Both the position numbers and the translations under genes were made by a program. The notes beneath the pieces were generated by a model, which saw nothing but the letters and a program-made list of their open reading frames with translations, had not been told where the DNA came from and did not search any database. DNA of 64,000 nucleotides from Roseococcus suduntuyensis (GTDB taxonomy: Bacteria > Pseudomonadota > Alphaproteobacteria > Acetobacterales > Acetobacteraceae). The stretch covers positions 368,168 to 432,167 of the forward strand of contig NZ_JACIDJ010000003.1 of NCBI RefSeq assembly GCF_014196305.1, read 5' to 3'. The number at the start of each line of letters is the position of its first letter. The stretch's first letter is position 1. This document shows positions 37,936 through 47,801 of this stretch, piece after piece.

Positions 37936-38413
37936 AGCCGGGCGTAGAAGGCACTTCCGATGGCCGCGGCGCGGCGGCCGAGTTGCGGCCATAGACCTGC
38001 ATGGTCCGGCGTTCGAAGGCACGCACCATCAGCCGCGTGGCCTCGTTGAAGACGGTGCCGATCACGGCCTGCAGCAGGCGGGACTTGAATTCGAAATCCA
38101 CGAAGAAATCCACCTCCGTGCCCTGCGGCACGGGGTTGAGCTTCCAGGTGTTGTTCAGATAGCGGAAGGGGCCGTCCAGGTATTGCACCTGGATCATGCC
38201 GGGGCGTTGCAGGGTGACGTCGCTGCGGAAGGTCTCGCGGAACATCTTGAAGCCGATGGTGAGGTCCGCCACCAGCTTCTGCTCGTCGCGGCTGAGCACG
38301 CGCGCGCCCACGCACCAGGGCAGGAATTCCGGGTAGCGGTGCACGTCGGCGACGATCTGGAAGACCTCCTCCGGGCGGTGGCGCAGGATGCGCTTTTCGG
38401 CATGGGTGGGCAT
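37934..38413 (-). CDS. Coenzyme Q-binding COQ10-like START/SRPBCC protein
   Basis: This 159-residue protein has the COQ10/RatA START fold: PEEVFQIVADVHRYPEFLPWCVGARVL at residues about 14-40, then WKLNPVPQGTEVDFFVDFEFKSRLLQ, and a C-terminal helix with FERRTMQVYG. Such proteins bind ubiquinone or a precursor and aid respiration. It overlaps the lipA stop by 1 nt and ends the pdh/lpd/lipA series, a common alphaproteobacterial order. Its TAG stop is shared with the following palindromic repeat. Confidence 0.92.
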   Translation of the reverse strand: MPTHAEKRILRHRPEEVFQIVADVHRYPEFLPWCVGARVLSRDEQKLVADLTIGFKMFRETFRSDVTLQRPGMIQVQYLDGPFRYLNNTWKLNPVPQGTEVDFFVDFEFKSRLLQAVIGTVFNEATRLMVRAFERRTMQVYGRNSAAAPRPSEVPSTPG

Positions 38414-39390
38414 CAGGCGCCCAATGCCTTGAGGCGCGCTTCCTTCAGCGCCGCGAAGTCCCTGTCCGCGTGGTAGGAGCTGCGCGTCAGCGGCGTGGCC
38501 GAAACGAGAAGAAAGCCCTTGGCGCGGGCCATGCTGGCATAGTCCTCGAACTCCGTGGGTTCCACGAAGCGGGCGACGGCCGCATGCTTCACCGTGGGCT
38601 GGAGGTATTGCCCCACCGTCAGGAAATCCACTTCCGCGCTGCGGAGGTCGTCCATCACCTGCTGCACCTCGATGCGCTCCTCGCCCAGCCCCACCATGAT
38701 GCCGGACTTGGTGAAGATCGTCTTGTCGAGCTGCTTCGCGCGGTCCAGCAAGCGCAGGGAATGGTAGTAGCGCGCGCCGGGGCGGATGGTTGGGTAGAGA
38801 CGCGGCACCGTTTCCAGGTTGTGGTTGAACACGTCCGGCCGGGCCTCGACCACCACCTCCAGCGCGCCGGGCTTGCGCAGGAAATCGGGGGTGAGGATTT
38901 CGACCGTGGTCTCGGGTGCGCTGGCGCGGATGGCGGCGATGGTCTGCGCGAAATGCAGCGCCCCGCCATCGGCCAGGTCGTCGCGGTCCACGCTGGTGAT
39001 GACGACATGGCGCAGGCCGAGCTTGGCCACCGCCTCGCCCACCCGGCGGGGTTCGTCGGCATCGAGGGCGTTCGGCATGCCGGTGGCGACATTGCAGAAG
39101 GCGCAGGCGCGGGTGCAGATCTCGCCCATGATCATCATGGTGGCGTGGCGCTGGGACCAGCACTCGCCGATGTTGGGGCAGGCCGCTTCCTCGCAGACGG
39201 TAACCAGCTTGTTGTCGCGCATCAGCGCGCGCGTCTCATGGTAGATCGGGTGGGTGGGCGCCTTCACCCGGATCCAGGCGGGTTTCCGCTGGATGGGGTT
39301 GTCGGGGCGGTTCGCCTTTTCCGGGTGCCGCGCGGCGCCGGTGCGGGCGGTCTCCGCCTTGCTGCGGTGGTCGATCTCGATGCGGGCCAT
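38413..39390 (-). CDS. lipA: Lipoyl synthase
   Basis: This 325-residue radical SAM enzyme inserts two sulfurs into octanoyl groups to make the lipoyl cofactor. The auxiliary cluster ligands are in [13 protein letters not shown] (about residues 67-79). The radical SAM motif is CTRACAFC (about 94-101), and the C-terminal RSSYHAD serine ligand is present. It is next to lpd and pdh genes whose E1-beta and E2 subunits need lipoyl groups. The ATG at 39390 follows GGAG; the open frame further upstream does not look coding. Confidence 0.97.
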   Translation of the reverse strand: MARIEIDHRSKAETARTGAARHPEKANRPDNPIQRKPAWIRVKAPTHPIYHETRALMRDNKLVTVCEEAACPNIGECWSQRHATMMIMGEICTRACAFCNVATGMPNALDADEPRRVGEAVAKLGLRHVVITSVDRDDLADGGALHFAQTIAAIRASAPETTVEILTPDFLRKPGALEVVVEARPDVFNHNLETVPRLYPTIRPGARYYHSLRLLDRAKQLDKTIFTKSGIMVGLGEERIEVQQVMDDLRSAEVDFLTVGQYLQPTVKHAAVARFVEPTEFEDYASMARAKGFLLVSATPLTRSSYHADRDFAALKEARLKALGA

Positions 39391-39633
39391 GGTGGCTCCA
39401 TATAGCGCGGGGCGAGGTTTTCCCCAGCCCCCATCCGTCAGTGCAACCCTGCCGCCCGCCGACAGCGGAACAGGCGGCGGCGGAAGCACCCGCCCCACGC
39501 TCCGGCCGCAAAGCGGCCGGCGCCGCCCAACCGCCCTACCCGCCCACGCATCTGAAGCGCGGCGAAAGCCAAGCCGCCGGAGGCGTCGTGCCGAAGGCAC
39601 GCCTGCGGCGTGGCGCCCGGCGTTTGAGGGCAA
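39391..39633 (-). terminator. lpd-lipA intergenic region with strong hairpins
   Basis: This 243-nt gap has no convincing gene. It holds a perfect 8-bp hairpin with an AAA loop (CCGGCCGC at 39502-39509, GCGGCCGG at 39513-39520). A longer interrupted stem lies at about 39575-39610 (CGCCG...GTGCC GAA GGCAC...CGGCG). Both could stop or slow transcripts coming from lpd, leaving lipA with its own promoter; no clear promoter boxes are seen. Confidence 0.5.
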
Positions 39634-41028
39634 TTAGATATGTATCACGCGCCCATAGGCATCCAGCACGCTCTCGTGCATCGCCTCGCTCACCGTCGGA
39701 TGCGGGAAGACGGTGTGCATGAGTTCGGCTTCGGTGGATTCCAGGGTGCGGGCGATGCCATAGCCCTGGATCATCTCCGTCACCTCCGGCCCGACCATGT
39801 GGGCGCCCAGAAGCTCGCCCGTCTTGGCGTCGAAGACGGTCTTCACGAAGCCCTCGGGCTCGCCCATCGCGATGGCCTTGCCATTGCCGATGAAGGGGAA
39901 GCGGCCCACGCGCACCTCGTGCCCGGCTTCCTTGGCGCGGGCCTCGGTCAGCCCCACGCTCGCCACCTGCGGGCGGCAATAGGTGCAGCCGGGGATGTTC
40001 AGCACGTCCATCGGGTGCGGGTGCAGGCCCGCGATGGCTTCCACGCAGATGATGCCCTCGTGGCTCGCCTTGTGCGCCAGCCAGGGCGCGCCCGTCAGGT
40101 CGCCGATGGCATAGACGCCAGGCTCGCCGGTGCGGCCCATGGGGTCGGTCTTCACATGGGTGCGGTCCACCTCGACCTTGGTGCCCTCCAGGCCGAGATT
40201 TTCCACATTGCCCACGATGCCGACCGCGGAAATCAGCTTGTCGGCCGTAATGTCCTGCACCTTGCCGTTCGCTTCCACGATAGCCGTGATGCTGTCCGCG
40301 CCCTTCCGCACCCCCTGCACCCGGGCATTGGTGATGACCTTCATGCCCTGACCCACGAAGGCCTTGTGGACGAAGGCGCTGATCTCGGCGTCCTCGACCG
40401 GCAGGATGCGGTCCATCACCTCGATCAGCGTCACCTCCGCACCCATGTTGAGGTAGAAGGACGCGAACTCGCTGCCGATGGCGCCCGAGCCCATGACGAT
40501 GATCTTCTTCGGAAGCGCGGCCGGCGTCATCGCCTCGCGGTAGGACCAGATGAGCTTGCCGTCCGGCTCCATGCCCGGCAGCACGCGGGCGCGGGCGCCG
40601 GTGGCCAGGATGATGTGCTTAGCGGCCAGCTCCGCCACCGGCTTCCCGTCCTTGGTGACCTTGAGCTTGCCCGGGCCCGCCAGCGCGCCCTGCCCGTCGA
40701 AGACCGTGACCTTGTTCTTCTTCAGCAGGTGCTTCACGCCGCCCGAGAGCTGCCCCGCCACGGCGCGCGAGCGCTTCACCACCTTCGCGAAGTCGAAGCG
40801 GACATTGTCGGCCGCGAAGCCATAGGCATCGAGGCTGTGCAGCAGGTGGTTGATCTCGGAGGCGCGCAGCAGCGCCTTGGTCGGGATGCAGCCCCAGTTG
40901 AGGCAGATGCCGCCCAAATTCTCGCGCTCCACCAGCGCGACCTTCATCTTGAGCTGCGAGGCGCGGATGGCGGCCACATAGCCGCCAGGCCCGCCGCCCA
41001 CCACCACCAGGTCGAATGTCTCGGCCAT
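39634..41028 (-). CDS. lpdA: Dihydrolipoyl dehydrogenase (E3)
   Basis: This 464-residue FAD disulfide reductase reoxidises dihydrolipoyl groups of the pyruvate dehydrogenase complex. The FAD motif GGGPGGYVAA is near residue 11 and the redox pair is GGICLNWGC (CX4C, about residues 40-50). The NAD domain has GSGAIGSEFASF, and the partner His-Glu is in FPHPTVSEAMHE near the C-terminus. The ATG at 41028 with GAGAGG is preferred. It follows a GNAT gene in the pdh operon. Confidence 0.97.
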   Translation of the reverse strand: MAETFDLVVVGGGPGGYVAAIRASQLKMKVALVERENLGGICLNWGCIPTKALLRASEINHLLHSLDAYGFAADNVRFDFAKVVKRSRAVAGQLSGGVKHLLKKNKVTVFDGQGALAGPGKLKVTKDGKPVAELAAKHIILATGARARVLPGMEPDGKLIWSYREAMTPAALPKKIIVMGSGAIGSEFASFYLNMGAEVTLIEVMDRILPVEDAEISAFVHKAFVGQGMKVITNARVQGVRKGADSITAIVEANGKVQDITADKLISAVGIVGNVENLGLEGTKVEVDRTHVKTDPMGRTGEPGVYAIGDLTGAPWLAHKASHEGIICVEAIAGLHPHPMDVLNIPGCTYCRPQVASVGLTEARAKEAGHEVRVGRFPFIGNGKAIAMGEPEGFVKTVFDAKTGELLGAHMVGPEVTEMIQGYGIARTLESTEAELMHTVFPHPTVSEAMHESVLDAYGRVIHI

Positions 41029-41039
41029 CTTGCCTCTCC

Positions 41040-41504
41040 TCAGGCGGCGAGCGCGGAGAGTGCCGCGCCGGCGAGCCGCCGGTCCGTCCATTGCGTGCGC
41101 GCCGTGGCCCCGATGCGGTCATAGAGGGCGATGGCCGGCGCGTTCCAGTCGAGCACATTCCACTCCAGCGCGACGAAGCCTTCGTCCAGCGTCAGCCGCG
41201 CCAGCGCCCGCAGCAGTGCCATGCCATGCCCCGCGCCGCGATGGGCCGGGACCACGAACAGGTCTTCCAGCCAAAGCCCCCGCCCGCCCAGGAAAGTGAG
41301 CGCGGTGGGGTAGAAGAGGGCGATGCCCACGGCCTCGCCCTCCACCTCCGCCAGCAGCGCCCGGCAGGCGCCCTGTTCCAGGAGGCGGTGGAAATCCGCC
41401 TCGGTGGCGCGGAAGTCGCCCAGCAATTCCTCGTATTCGGCCAGCGCGCGGACCAGCGTGAAGACGGCGGACGCATCCGCCGGGCTGGCCGCGCGGATGG
41501 TCAC
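41040..41504 (-). CDS. GNAT N-acetyltransferase embedded in the pdh operon
   Basis: This 154-residue acetyltransferase has the GNAT core: [24 protein letters not shown] (acetyl-CoA pyrophosphate loop RGAGHG, about residues 80-105) and [19 protein letters not shown]. The pattern resembles diamine/polyamine acetyltransferases. The GTG start overlaps the pdhC stop by 4 nt (GTGA) and lpdA follows after 11 nt, so it is made with the dehydrogenase complex. Its target (protein lysine or small amine) is unknown. Confidence 0.88.
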   Translation of the reverse strand: MTIRAASPADASAVFTLVRALAEYEELLGDFRATEADFHRLLEQGACRALLAEVEGEAVGIALFYPTALTFLGGRGLWLEDLFVVPAHRGAGHGMALLRALARLTLDEGFVALEWNVLDWNAPAIALYDRIGATARTQWTDRRLAGAALSALAA

Positions 41505-42829
41505 AGCATCAGGCTCAGCGGGTTCTCGATCAGGCCCTTCAGCGTGGCCATGAATTCGGCCGCCAGCGCGCCATCCACCACGCGGTGGTCCACGGAGAGC
41601 TGGCAGGTCATCACCGTCGCGATGGCCAGCGCGCCATTCTTCACCACCGGCCGCTGCTCGCCCGCGCCCACGGCCAGGATGCCGGCCTGGGGCGGGTTGA
41701 TGATGGCCGAGAAGAAGGACACGCCATACATCCCCATGTTGGAGATGCTGAAGCCGCCGCCCTGGAATTCCTCGGGCTTCAGCTTGCCGGCCTTGGCCCG
41801 CGCGCCGAGGTCCTTCATCTCGTTGGAGATGGTGGCGAGGCCCTTGCGGTCCGCGCCCTTCACGATGGGCGTGATCAGCCCGTCCGGGATGGCCACCGCC
41901 ACGCTGATGTCCACATCCTGGAATTGCAGGATGGCCTCATCCGTCCAGGCGGCGTTCACGCCCGGGTGGCGGCGCAGCGCCACGGCGCAGGCCTTGATGA
42001 TGAGGTCGTTCACCGAAAGCTTGAACGCGCCGGCACCTTCCTTGGGCGACTGCGCATTCAGGTCCGCGCGCAGCTTCAGCAGCGCGTCCAGTTCGAAATC
42101 CATCGCCACGTAGAAATGCGGCACGGTGGTCTTCGATTCCGTGAGCCGCCGCGCGATGACCTTGCGCATGGAGGAATTCGGCACCGCCGTGTGCGGCGCC
42201 GTGATGGCCGGCGCGGCGGGTGCCGGCTTCGGGCCAGGGGCGGAAGAAGGCGCGGGTGCGGGCTTCCCCGCCTCCGCGGTCACGGGTGCAGCGTCGCGCT
42301 TCGGGGCCGCCGGGCGGTTCATTGCCGCCTCGACATCGGCCTTCACGATTCGCCCCTGCGGTCCGCTGCCCGTGACCGCGGCCAATTCAATCCCTGCCTG
42401 CTGCGCCATGCGCCGCGCGAGCGGCGAGGCGAAGACGCGATCGCCCGAGGCAGCGGGCGCCGGCGCGGGCTTCGCGGGTTCCGCCTTCGGCGCTTCGGGT
42501 TTGGGTGCCTCGGGTTTGGGTGCCTCTGGCTTCGGCGCCTCCGCCTTCGCCTCAGGCTTGGGCGAAGCGGCGTCCGGCGCCTTCTCGCCCTGCTCGACCA
42601 GCACGGCGATGACGTCGTTCACCTTCACGCCCTCGGTGCCGTCCGCCACCAGGATCTTGCCGAGGATGCCTTCATCCACGGCCTCGACTTCCATGGTGGC
42701 CTTGTCGGTCTCGATCTCGGCGATGATGTCGCCGGCCTTGATGCTGTCGCCCTCCTTCTTCAGCCAGCGGGCGAGCGTGCCCTCCGTCATGGTGGGCGAG
42801 AGGGCGGGCATCAGGATGTTGGTGGCCAT
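41501..42829 (-). CDS. pdhC: Pyruvate dehydrogenase E2, dihydrolipoamide acetyltransferase
   Basis: This 442-residue core subunit transfers acetyl groups to CoA. It has one lipoyl domain ([12 protein letters not shown], Lys near 44), an Ala/Pro/Lys/Glu-rich linker with repeated KPEAP units, and a peripheral-subunit-binding domain ([17 protein letters not shown]). The C-terminal catalytic domain has [13 protein letters not shown] near residue 416. It is 17 nt downstream of pdhB. The length and single lipoyl domain are usual in Alphaproteobacteria with a second lipoyl domain on E1-beta. Confidence 0.97.
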   Translation of the reverse strand: MATNILMPALSPTMTEGTLARWLKKEGDSIKAGDIIAEIETDKATMEVEAVDEGILGKILVADGTEGVKVNDVIAVLVEQGEKAPDAASPKPEAKAEAPKPEAPKPEAPKPEAPKAEPAKPAPAPAASGDRVFASPLARRMAQQAGIELAAVTGSGPQGRIVKADVEAAMNRPAAPKRDAAPVTAEAGKPAPAPSSAPGPKPAPAAPAITAPHTAVPNSSMRKVIARRLTESKTTVPHFYVAMDFELDALLKLRADLNAQSPKEGAGAFKLSVNDLIIKACAVALRRHPGVNAAWTDEAILQFQDVDISVAVAIPDGLITPIVKGADRKGLATISNEMKDLGARAKAGKLKPEEFQGGGFSISNMGMYGVSFFSAIINPPQAGILAVGAGEQRPVVKNGALAIATVMTCQLSVDHRVVDGALAAEFMATLKGLIENPLSLML

Positions 42830-42846
42830 GTGCGGGCGCCCCTTGC

Positions 42847-44220
42847 TTAGCGGTAGGTCACGGCGCGCGCCGCTTCCACCACCTGTTCGAGGCGCGGCAG
42901 GGCGAGCTTCTCGAGATTGGCGGCGTAGGGCATCGGCAGGTCAAGCCCCGTCACGCGGGTGGGCGGCGCGTCCAGGTGGTCGAAGGCGTGTTCCATGATC
43001 TGCATGGCCACCTCGGCGCCGATGCCGGCATAGGGCCAGCCCTCCTCCAGCGTCACCAGGCGGTTGGTCTTCTTCACGGAGTTCACGATGGTCTCGGTGT
43101 CCAACGGCCGCAGCGTGCGCAGGTTGATCACCTCCGCGCTGATGCCCTGCTCGGCCAGCTTTTCCGCCGCCTGCAGCGCCATGCCGACCATGATGGAGAA
43201 GGCCACGAGCGTGACGTCCGTGCCTTCGCGCTCGATCTTCGCCTTGCCGATGGGCAGGATGAAGTCGTCATCCGTCGGGCATTCGAAGCTCTGCCCGTAG
43301 AGGATCTCGTTCTCCAGGAAGATGACCGGGTTCGGGTCGCGGATGGCCGCGCGCAGCAGCCCCTTCGCATCCGCGGCACTCCACGGCGCGACCACCTTCA
43401 ACCCCGGGCAATGCGCGTACCAGGAGGCGTAGCACTGGCTGTGCTGCGCGGCCACGCGGGACGCGGCCCCGTTCGGTCCACGGAACACGATGGGGCAACC
43501 CAGCTGCCCGCCCGACATGTAGAGCGTCTTGGCGGCCGAGTTGATGATCTGGTCGATGGCCTGCATCGAGAAGTTGAAGGTCATGAACTCGACGATGGGC
43601 TTGAGGCCGTTGAAGGCCGCGCCCACCGCCATGCCGGTGAAGCCATGCTCCGTGATGGGCATGTCCATGACGCGCTTCGGGCCGAACTCGTCCAGCAGGC
43701 CCTGGCTGATCTTGTAGGCGCCCTGGTACTGGCCGACCTCCTCGCCGATCAGGAAGACGTCGCCATCCAGGCGCATCTCGGCGGCCATGGCATCGCGCAG
43801 CGCCTCGCGCACGGTCATGGAGCGGGTGGGGCCCCAATCGCGCTCGGGCTGGGCGGAGGGGGTGGCGGCCACATCCTCGGGCACGGCGCTGGCCTTGGGC
43901 GCGGGCGCCTCGGCCTTGGGTGCTTCGGCCTTGGGTGCTTCGGCGGCGGGTTTCGGCGCTTCGGCCTTCGCCCCGCCCGAACCACCATCCAGCTCCGCGA
44001 TGGGGCTGTTCACCGACACGTTCTCCGTGCCCTCGGGCACCAGGATGCGGGTGATGGTGCCCTCATCCACCGCCTCGACCTCCATGGTGGCCTTGTCGGT
44101 CTCGATCTCGGCGATCACGTCGCCGGACTTCACCGCATCGCCTTCCTTCTTCAGCCACCGCGCGAGCTTGCCCTCCGTCATGGTGGGCGAAAGCGCCGGC
44201 ATCAGGATCTCGACGCCCAT
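42847..44220 (-). CDS. pdhB: Pyruvate dehydrogenase E1 beta subunit with N-terminal lipoyl domain
   Basis: This 457-residue subunit has an extra N-terminal lipoyl domain (residues 1-80, [15 protein letters not shown]) and an Ala/Lys/Pro linker with repeated KAEAP units. The transketolase-like E1-beta domain from about 130 has [30 protein letters not shown] and NLRTLRPLD. The lipoylated E1-beta is a known alphaproteobacterial peculiarity. It lies 1 nt after pdhA. The first 45 residues are nearly identical to those of PdhC, implying ancient domain copying or ongoing exchange. Confidence 0.97.
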   Translation of the reverse strand: MGVEILMPALSPTMTEGKLARWLKKEGDAVKSGDVIAEIETDKATMEVEAVDEGTITRILVPEGTENVSVNSPIAELDGGSGGAKAEAPKPAAEAPKAEAPKAEAPAPKASAVPEDVAATPSAQPERDWGPTRSMTVREALRDAMAAEMRLDGDVFLIGEEVGQYQGAYKISQGLLDEFGPKRVMDMPITEHGFTGMAVGAAFNGLKPIVEFMTFNFSMQAIDQIINSAAKTLYMSGGQLGCPIVFRGPNGAASRVAAQHSQCYASWYAHCPGLKVVAPWSAADAKGLLRAAIRDPNPVIFLENEILYGQSFECPTDDDFILPIGKAKIEREGTDVTLVAFSIMVGMALQAAEKLAEQGISAEVINLRTLRPLDTETIVNSVKKTNRLVTLEEGWPYAGIGAEVAMQIMEHAFDHLDAPPTRVTGLDLPMPYAANLEKLALPRLEQVVEAARAVTYR

Positions 44221-44221
44221 C

Positions 44222-45238
44222 TCACTTGGTCTCCAGAAGGATGTCGGTCCAGAGCTCGCTCTCCGGCGGCTCCGGCGATTCCTGCGCGAATTCCGCGCTG
44301 TCCTGCACGATGGCCTTCACCTCGTCGTCAATCGTCTTGAGGTCGGCCTCGGTCACGCCCTGCGCCATCAATTCGGCCCGCGCGGTCTCCAGGCAGTCAT
44401 GCTGCTCGCGCATCTTCTGCACCTCCTCGCGGGTGCGATACTTCGCGGGGTCCGACATGGAGTGGCCGCGGTAGCGGTAGGTCTTCATCTCCAACAGATA
44501 GGGGCCGTTGCCGGCGCGGCAGTGGGCCACGGCGCGGCTTCCGGCCTCGAACACGGTGCGGACGTTCATGCCGTCCACCTGCTCGCCCGGGATGCCCCAG
44601 GGGCTGCCATTCTTCGACAGGTCGCGGCTGGCGCTGGCGCGCTCCACGCTCGTGCCCATGCCGTACTTGTTGTTCTCAATGATGAAGATGCAGGGCAGCT
44701 TGAAGAGTGCCGCCAGGTTCAGGCTCTCGAAGACCTGGCCCTGGTTGGAGGCGCCCTCGCCGAAATAGGTCAGCGCCACATTGTCATTGCCGCGGTACAT
44801 GTTCGAGAAGGCGAGGCCCGCGCCCAGCGAGACCTGCGCGCCCACGATGCCATGGCCGCCGAAGAAGCCCTTCTCGCGCGAGAACATGTGCATGCTCCCG
44901 CCCTTGCCCTTGGAATAGCCGCCGATGCGGCCCGTCAGCTCCGCCATCACGCCGCGGGCCTCCATGCCGGTGGCCAGCATGTGGCCATGGTCGCGGTAGG
45001 AGGTGATGACCTGGTCGCCTGGGACGAGGCACATCTGCATGCCCACCACCACGGCCTCCTGGCCGATGTAGAGGTGGCAGAAGCCGCCGATCAGCCCCAT
45101 GCCGTAGAGCTGGCCCGCCTTCTCCTCGAAACGGCGGATCAGCAGCATGTCCCGATAGGCCTGCAGCAGAACGTCACGACCCATCGCGGGCTCCTTGCCA
45201 CGGCTGCGGCGCTTGGCGCCCGAGGTTTCGGGGGGCAT
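44222..45238 (-). CDS. pdhA: Pyruvate dehydrogenase E1 alpha subunit
   Basis: This 338-residue thiamine-diphosphate enzyme decarboxylates pyruvate with Pdh[37 protein letters not shown] is split at the N-terminus; the ThDP-binding stretch [20 protein letters not shown] (about 175-194) and [14 protein letters not shown] follow. [11 protein letters not shown] marks the loop phosphorylated in eukaryotes. The ATG at 45238 has AGGGAG upstream. It starts the pdhA-pdhB-pdhC-GNAT-lpdA series and is divergent from an MFS gene. Confidence 0.97.
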   Translation of the reverse strand: MPPETSGAKRRSRGKEPAMGRDVLLQAYRDMLLIRRFEEKAGQLYGMGLIGGFCHLYIGQEAVVVGMQMCLVPGDQVITSYRDHGHMLATGMEARGVMAELTGRIGGYSKGKGGSMHMFSREKGFFGGHGIVGAQVSLGAGLAFSNMYRGNDNVALTYFGEGASNQGQVFESLNLAALFKLPCIFIIENNKYGMGTSVERASASRDLSKNGSPWGIPGEQVDGMNVRTVFEAGSRAVAHCRAGNGPYLLEMKTYRYRGHSMSDPAKYRTREEVQKMREQHDCLETARAELMAQGVTEADLKTIDDEVKAIVQDSAEFAQESPEPPESELWTDILLETK

Positions 45239-45427
45239 GGCGTTCTCCCTGTCGAACTGCCCCATCATTAAGGGCGCCCACACGCCGTTGCAAGGAGGAC
45301 CATCAACGCCAAACCGGCAGAAAATCAACGATTTATGAATTTTAACTTGATATTGGTTAACATGCTGCGGCGCATCAACGCACCATCCGGATGGCGATGA
45401 TCCCGGCCGCCCCGCCACAACCGCCGC
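45239..45427. promoter_or_regulatory. Divergent promoter region of pdhA and the MFS gene
   Basis: This 189-nt gap contains the most AT-rich patch of the region (about 45325-45365). In it TTAAC (45342-45346) and GTTAA (45356-45360) form a 5-bp inverted repeat with a 9-nt spacer, a possible operator. I could not assign confident -35/-10 boxes on either strand. It must drive the pdh operon leftwards and may serve the MFS gene rightwards. Confidence 0.5.
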
Positions 45428-46651
45428 ATGACACCCGAACGCCGCCTCGCCCTCTCCACCTTCGCCCTGCACGGCGCCGACCAGGCGGCGCTGGCGGCAC
45501 TGCCCCTGCTGGCCACGCTCCATCTCGGCGGCGGCCCCGGCATGACGGGCGCGCTGGTGGCGGCGCAGGGGGCGGCCTGGCTGCTGGTCTCCCTGCCGGC
45601 CGGCGCCTGGCTGGACCGCGCGGGGCGGGTGCGGGCGCTGCGGGTGGCGCTCTGGGCCGCGGCACTCGGCTTCCTGCTGGCCTGGGCGCTGCGCCACCAC
45701 CCGGCCACCCTCGCCCTGGCCGCCTTCCTGGGCAGTGGCGCGGTGGTGGTGGGCATCCTGGCCGTGGCCGCCCTGCTGCCGGGCTATGTGGCCGCCGCGC
45801 GCCGCCCCCGCGCCAACGCGGCCATCGAACTCGCCCGCGGGGTGGCGACGCTGGTGGCGGCACCCCTCGCCGGCCTCTGCGCGCAGCTGGGCTCGCCGGG
45901 CCTCGCCTTACCGCTCGCCGCCGCCTTCGCCGTGACGGGCGCCCTGGCCCTGGGCCGGCTGCCGGCCGAACCGCCGCCCGCCCCGCGCGTGCCGCTGCGC
46001 CTCGCCATCCTGGAGGGCGCGCGCTTCACCTGGCGCGAGGCGCATCTGCGCGGCCTCGCCTTCTGCGCCATCGCCTGGAACTTCGCCTTCTTCGCCCTGC
46101 TGGCCGTGCTGGTGCCGCTGGCGCTGGGCCCGCTTGGCCTCACCCCGGCCGAGACGGGGCTGGCGCTGGGCTTCTACGGCGCGGGGCTGATGATGGGGGC
46201 GGTCGCGGCCCCCCTGGTGCTGCGCGTGCTGGCGCCCGGCCATGTGCTGGCGCTGGGGCCGGGGCTGACGCTGCTGGCCGTGCTGCTGCTCTGGGCCGGG
46301 CTGCTGCCGGCCTTCCCGCGCCTCGCGCTGTCGCAATGGCTGGTGGGGTTCGGCCCGATGCTCTGGCAGGTCACGCAGACCACACTGCGCCAGGCGGTGA
46401 CGCCCTCGGCGCTGCTGGGCCGGGTGGGGGCGGTGATGCAGGTGGCGGTCTTCGGCGTGCGGCCGCTGGGGGCGCTGGCCGGCGGCGCGCTGGCGGCCCG
46501 GGACGGCGCGGAGGCGGGCCTGCTGCTGGCCCTGCTGGGCTTCGCTCTCTCGGTGCTGCTGGTGCTGCGCGCGCCCCTGCGCGGCCTCAGCGCCTTCCCC
46601 ACGGATTGCGCGGCCGGGGCGCCTGCCGCACATTCCACCCTGGGCAGATGA
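45428..46651 (+). CDS. MFS transporter
   Basis: This 407-residue membrane protein has about 12 hydrophobic helices. The MFS loop between TM2 and TM3 reads AGAWLDRAGRVRALR (about residues 58-72), the conserved GxxxDRxGRR-type motif. Its shortness and lack of extensions fit drug/solute exporters of the 12-TM class. It is transcribed opposite to the pdh operon and is 9 nt before a PhyH-type oxygenase gene, forming a two-gene unit. Substrate unknown. Confidence 0.87.
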   Translation: MTPERRLALSTFALHGADQAALAALPLLATLHLGGGPGMTGALVAAQGAAWLLVSLPAGAWLDRAGRVRALRVALWAAALGFLLAWALRHHPATLALAAFLGSGAVVVGILAVAALLPGYVAAARRPRANAAIELARGVATLVAAPLAGLCAQLGSPGLALPLAAAFAVTGALALGRLPAEPPPAPRVPLRLAILEGARFTWREAHLRGLAFCAIAWNFAFFALLAVLVPLALGPLGLTPAETGLALGFYGAGLMMGAVAAPLVLRVLAPGHVLALGPGLTLLAVLLLWAGLLPAFPRLALSQWLVGFGPMLWQVTQTTLRQAVTPSALLGRVGAVMQVAVFGVRPLGALAGGALAARDGAEAGLLLALLGFALSVLLVLRAPLRGLSAFPTDCAAGAPAAHSTLGR

Positions 46652-46660
46652 GGGACCCAC

Positions 46661-47695
46661 ATGGCCTGGCATCATTGGCCGCTGCTTCCGCTCCATGCCA
46701 TGGCGCTCGCCACCGGCGCCAAATCCTTCGAGAAGAACCCGCTGATCGGCAGCCCACGGCTGAACCGCGCCGGGCTGCACATCGCGCGCCGCAACCTGGC
46801 GCAGCGCCTGGGCGAACGCCGCCGCGCCGCCCTGGCGCAGGGGGTGGAGGCGGAAGACCAGCGCGCCCTCATGGAACATGGCTTCCTAACCAAGCCCGAC
46901 TTCCTCCCCGCCGCCGATTTCGCCGCCATGCGCGCGGAGCTTTTCGCCGCGCGCCTGCCCGCGCGCGAATACCTGGACGGCTACACGCTGACGCGCCTCA
47001 TCCCGCTGGATGCCGCCTCGCTGGCGCACCTGCCCGCCACCCGCGCGGCACTCGGCTTCGCGCCCTACCGTGCCCTGCACGACTTCGTGGGCTCCTTCCG
47101 GCAATCGCCCTTCCTCTTCGTGCAGACGGTGTTCAGCCATGTGCGCGAGGCCCCGCCCGACATCCAGTCGGACTTCCACACCGACACCTTCCACCCCACC
47201 GTGAAGTCCTGGCTGTTTCTCGACGAGGTGGCGGAGGGCGAGGCGGGCTTCACCTATGTCCCCGGTTCGCACCGCCCCAACCGGCGGCATCTGGCGTGGG
47301 AGAGGCAGGTCTCCATCGGCGCGGCGCGGGCCGCGGACCGCAGCACGCGCGAAGGCTCGCTCCGCATCGAGGAGGCGGCGCTGCCGCGCCTGGGCTATCC
47401 CGCCCCGCGCAAGATGGCGGTGGCGCCCAACACGCTCGTCATCGCGGACACCAGCGGCTTCCACCGCCGCGGCATCGCGGACAGGCCCACGCGGCGCGTC
47501 AGCATCTGGGCCTATGCGCGCGGCAACCCGTTCAAGCCCTGGCCGGGCGGGGACGTGCTGTCCGCCACCGGCCTCGACAAGCGCGTGATCCGCGGTTTCT
47601 GGGCGGCACAGGACATGGTGAAGCGGATGAGTGGCGCCACGGGCGGCTGGCGCTGGGTGGGCGAGCGCGGGCCGCTGGACCCGCCGGCGATCTGA
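46661..47695 (+). CDS. Phytanoyl-CoA dioxygenase (PhyH)-like Fe(II)/2-oxoglutarate oxygenase
   Basis: This 344-residue protein has a plausible non-haem iron site: HTD in QSDFHTDTFHPTVKSW (about residue 173) and a distal His in DTSGFHRRGIAD (about 267), with an Arg shortly after (RRVSIW) for 2-oxoglutarate. YVPGSHRPNRRHL is typical of PhyH proteins. Members hydroxylate diverse small molecules. It follows an MFS gene after 9 nt, so the pair may modify and export one compound. The pair sits between ftsB and pdhA on the opposite strand. Confidence 0.75.
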   Translation: MAWHHWPLLPLHAMALATGAKSFEKNPLIGSPRLNRAGLHIARRNLAQRLGERRRAALAQGVEAEDQRALMEHGFLTKPDFLPAADFAAMRAELFAARLPAREYLDGYTLTRLIPLDAASLAHLPATRAALGFAPYRALHDFVGSFRQSPFLFVQTVFSHVREAPPDIQSDFHTDTFHPTVKSWLFLDEVAEGEAGFTYVPGSHRPNRRHLAWERQVSIGAARAADRSTREGSLRIEEAALPRLGYPAPRKMAVAPNTLVIADTSGFHRRGIADRPTRRVSIWAYARGNPFKPWPGGDVLSATGLDKRVIRGFWAAQDMVKRMSGATGGWRWVGERGPLDPPAI

Positions 47696-47696
47696 C

Positions 47697-47800
47697 TCAA
47701 GGCGACTGACTCACCGCTCCGGCGATTCCGCCTGCGCGGATCAGGCTGACTCAAGGCGACTGATTCACCGCTCCGGCGATTCCGCCTGCGCGGATCAGGC
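47697..47800 (-). repeat. Two-copy GAAT-loop palindromic repeat, 54-bp period
   Basis: Cores at 47706-47744 and 47760-47798 (39 nt each, minus orientation) have outer arms CTGAT and ATCAG (one G opposite T in the first copy). Inner CCGC/GCGG and GGCG/CGCC arms and a GAAT loop are kept. The array lies between the convergent phyH and ftsB genes and abuts the ftsB TAG stop (47802-47804). The outer arms differ from other loci yet still pair. Confidence 0.88.
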
Positions 47801-47801
47801 G

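Noticed and set aside
45391..47709. 772-residue plus-strand frame across the MFS and PhyH genes
   Set aside because: Its translation is low-complexity Arg/Ala/Pro/Gly with no family features. The MFS and PhyH frames carry the real motifs.
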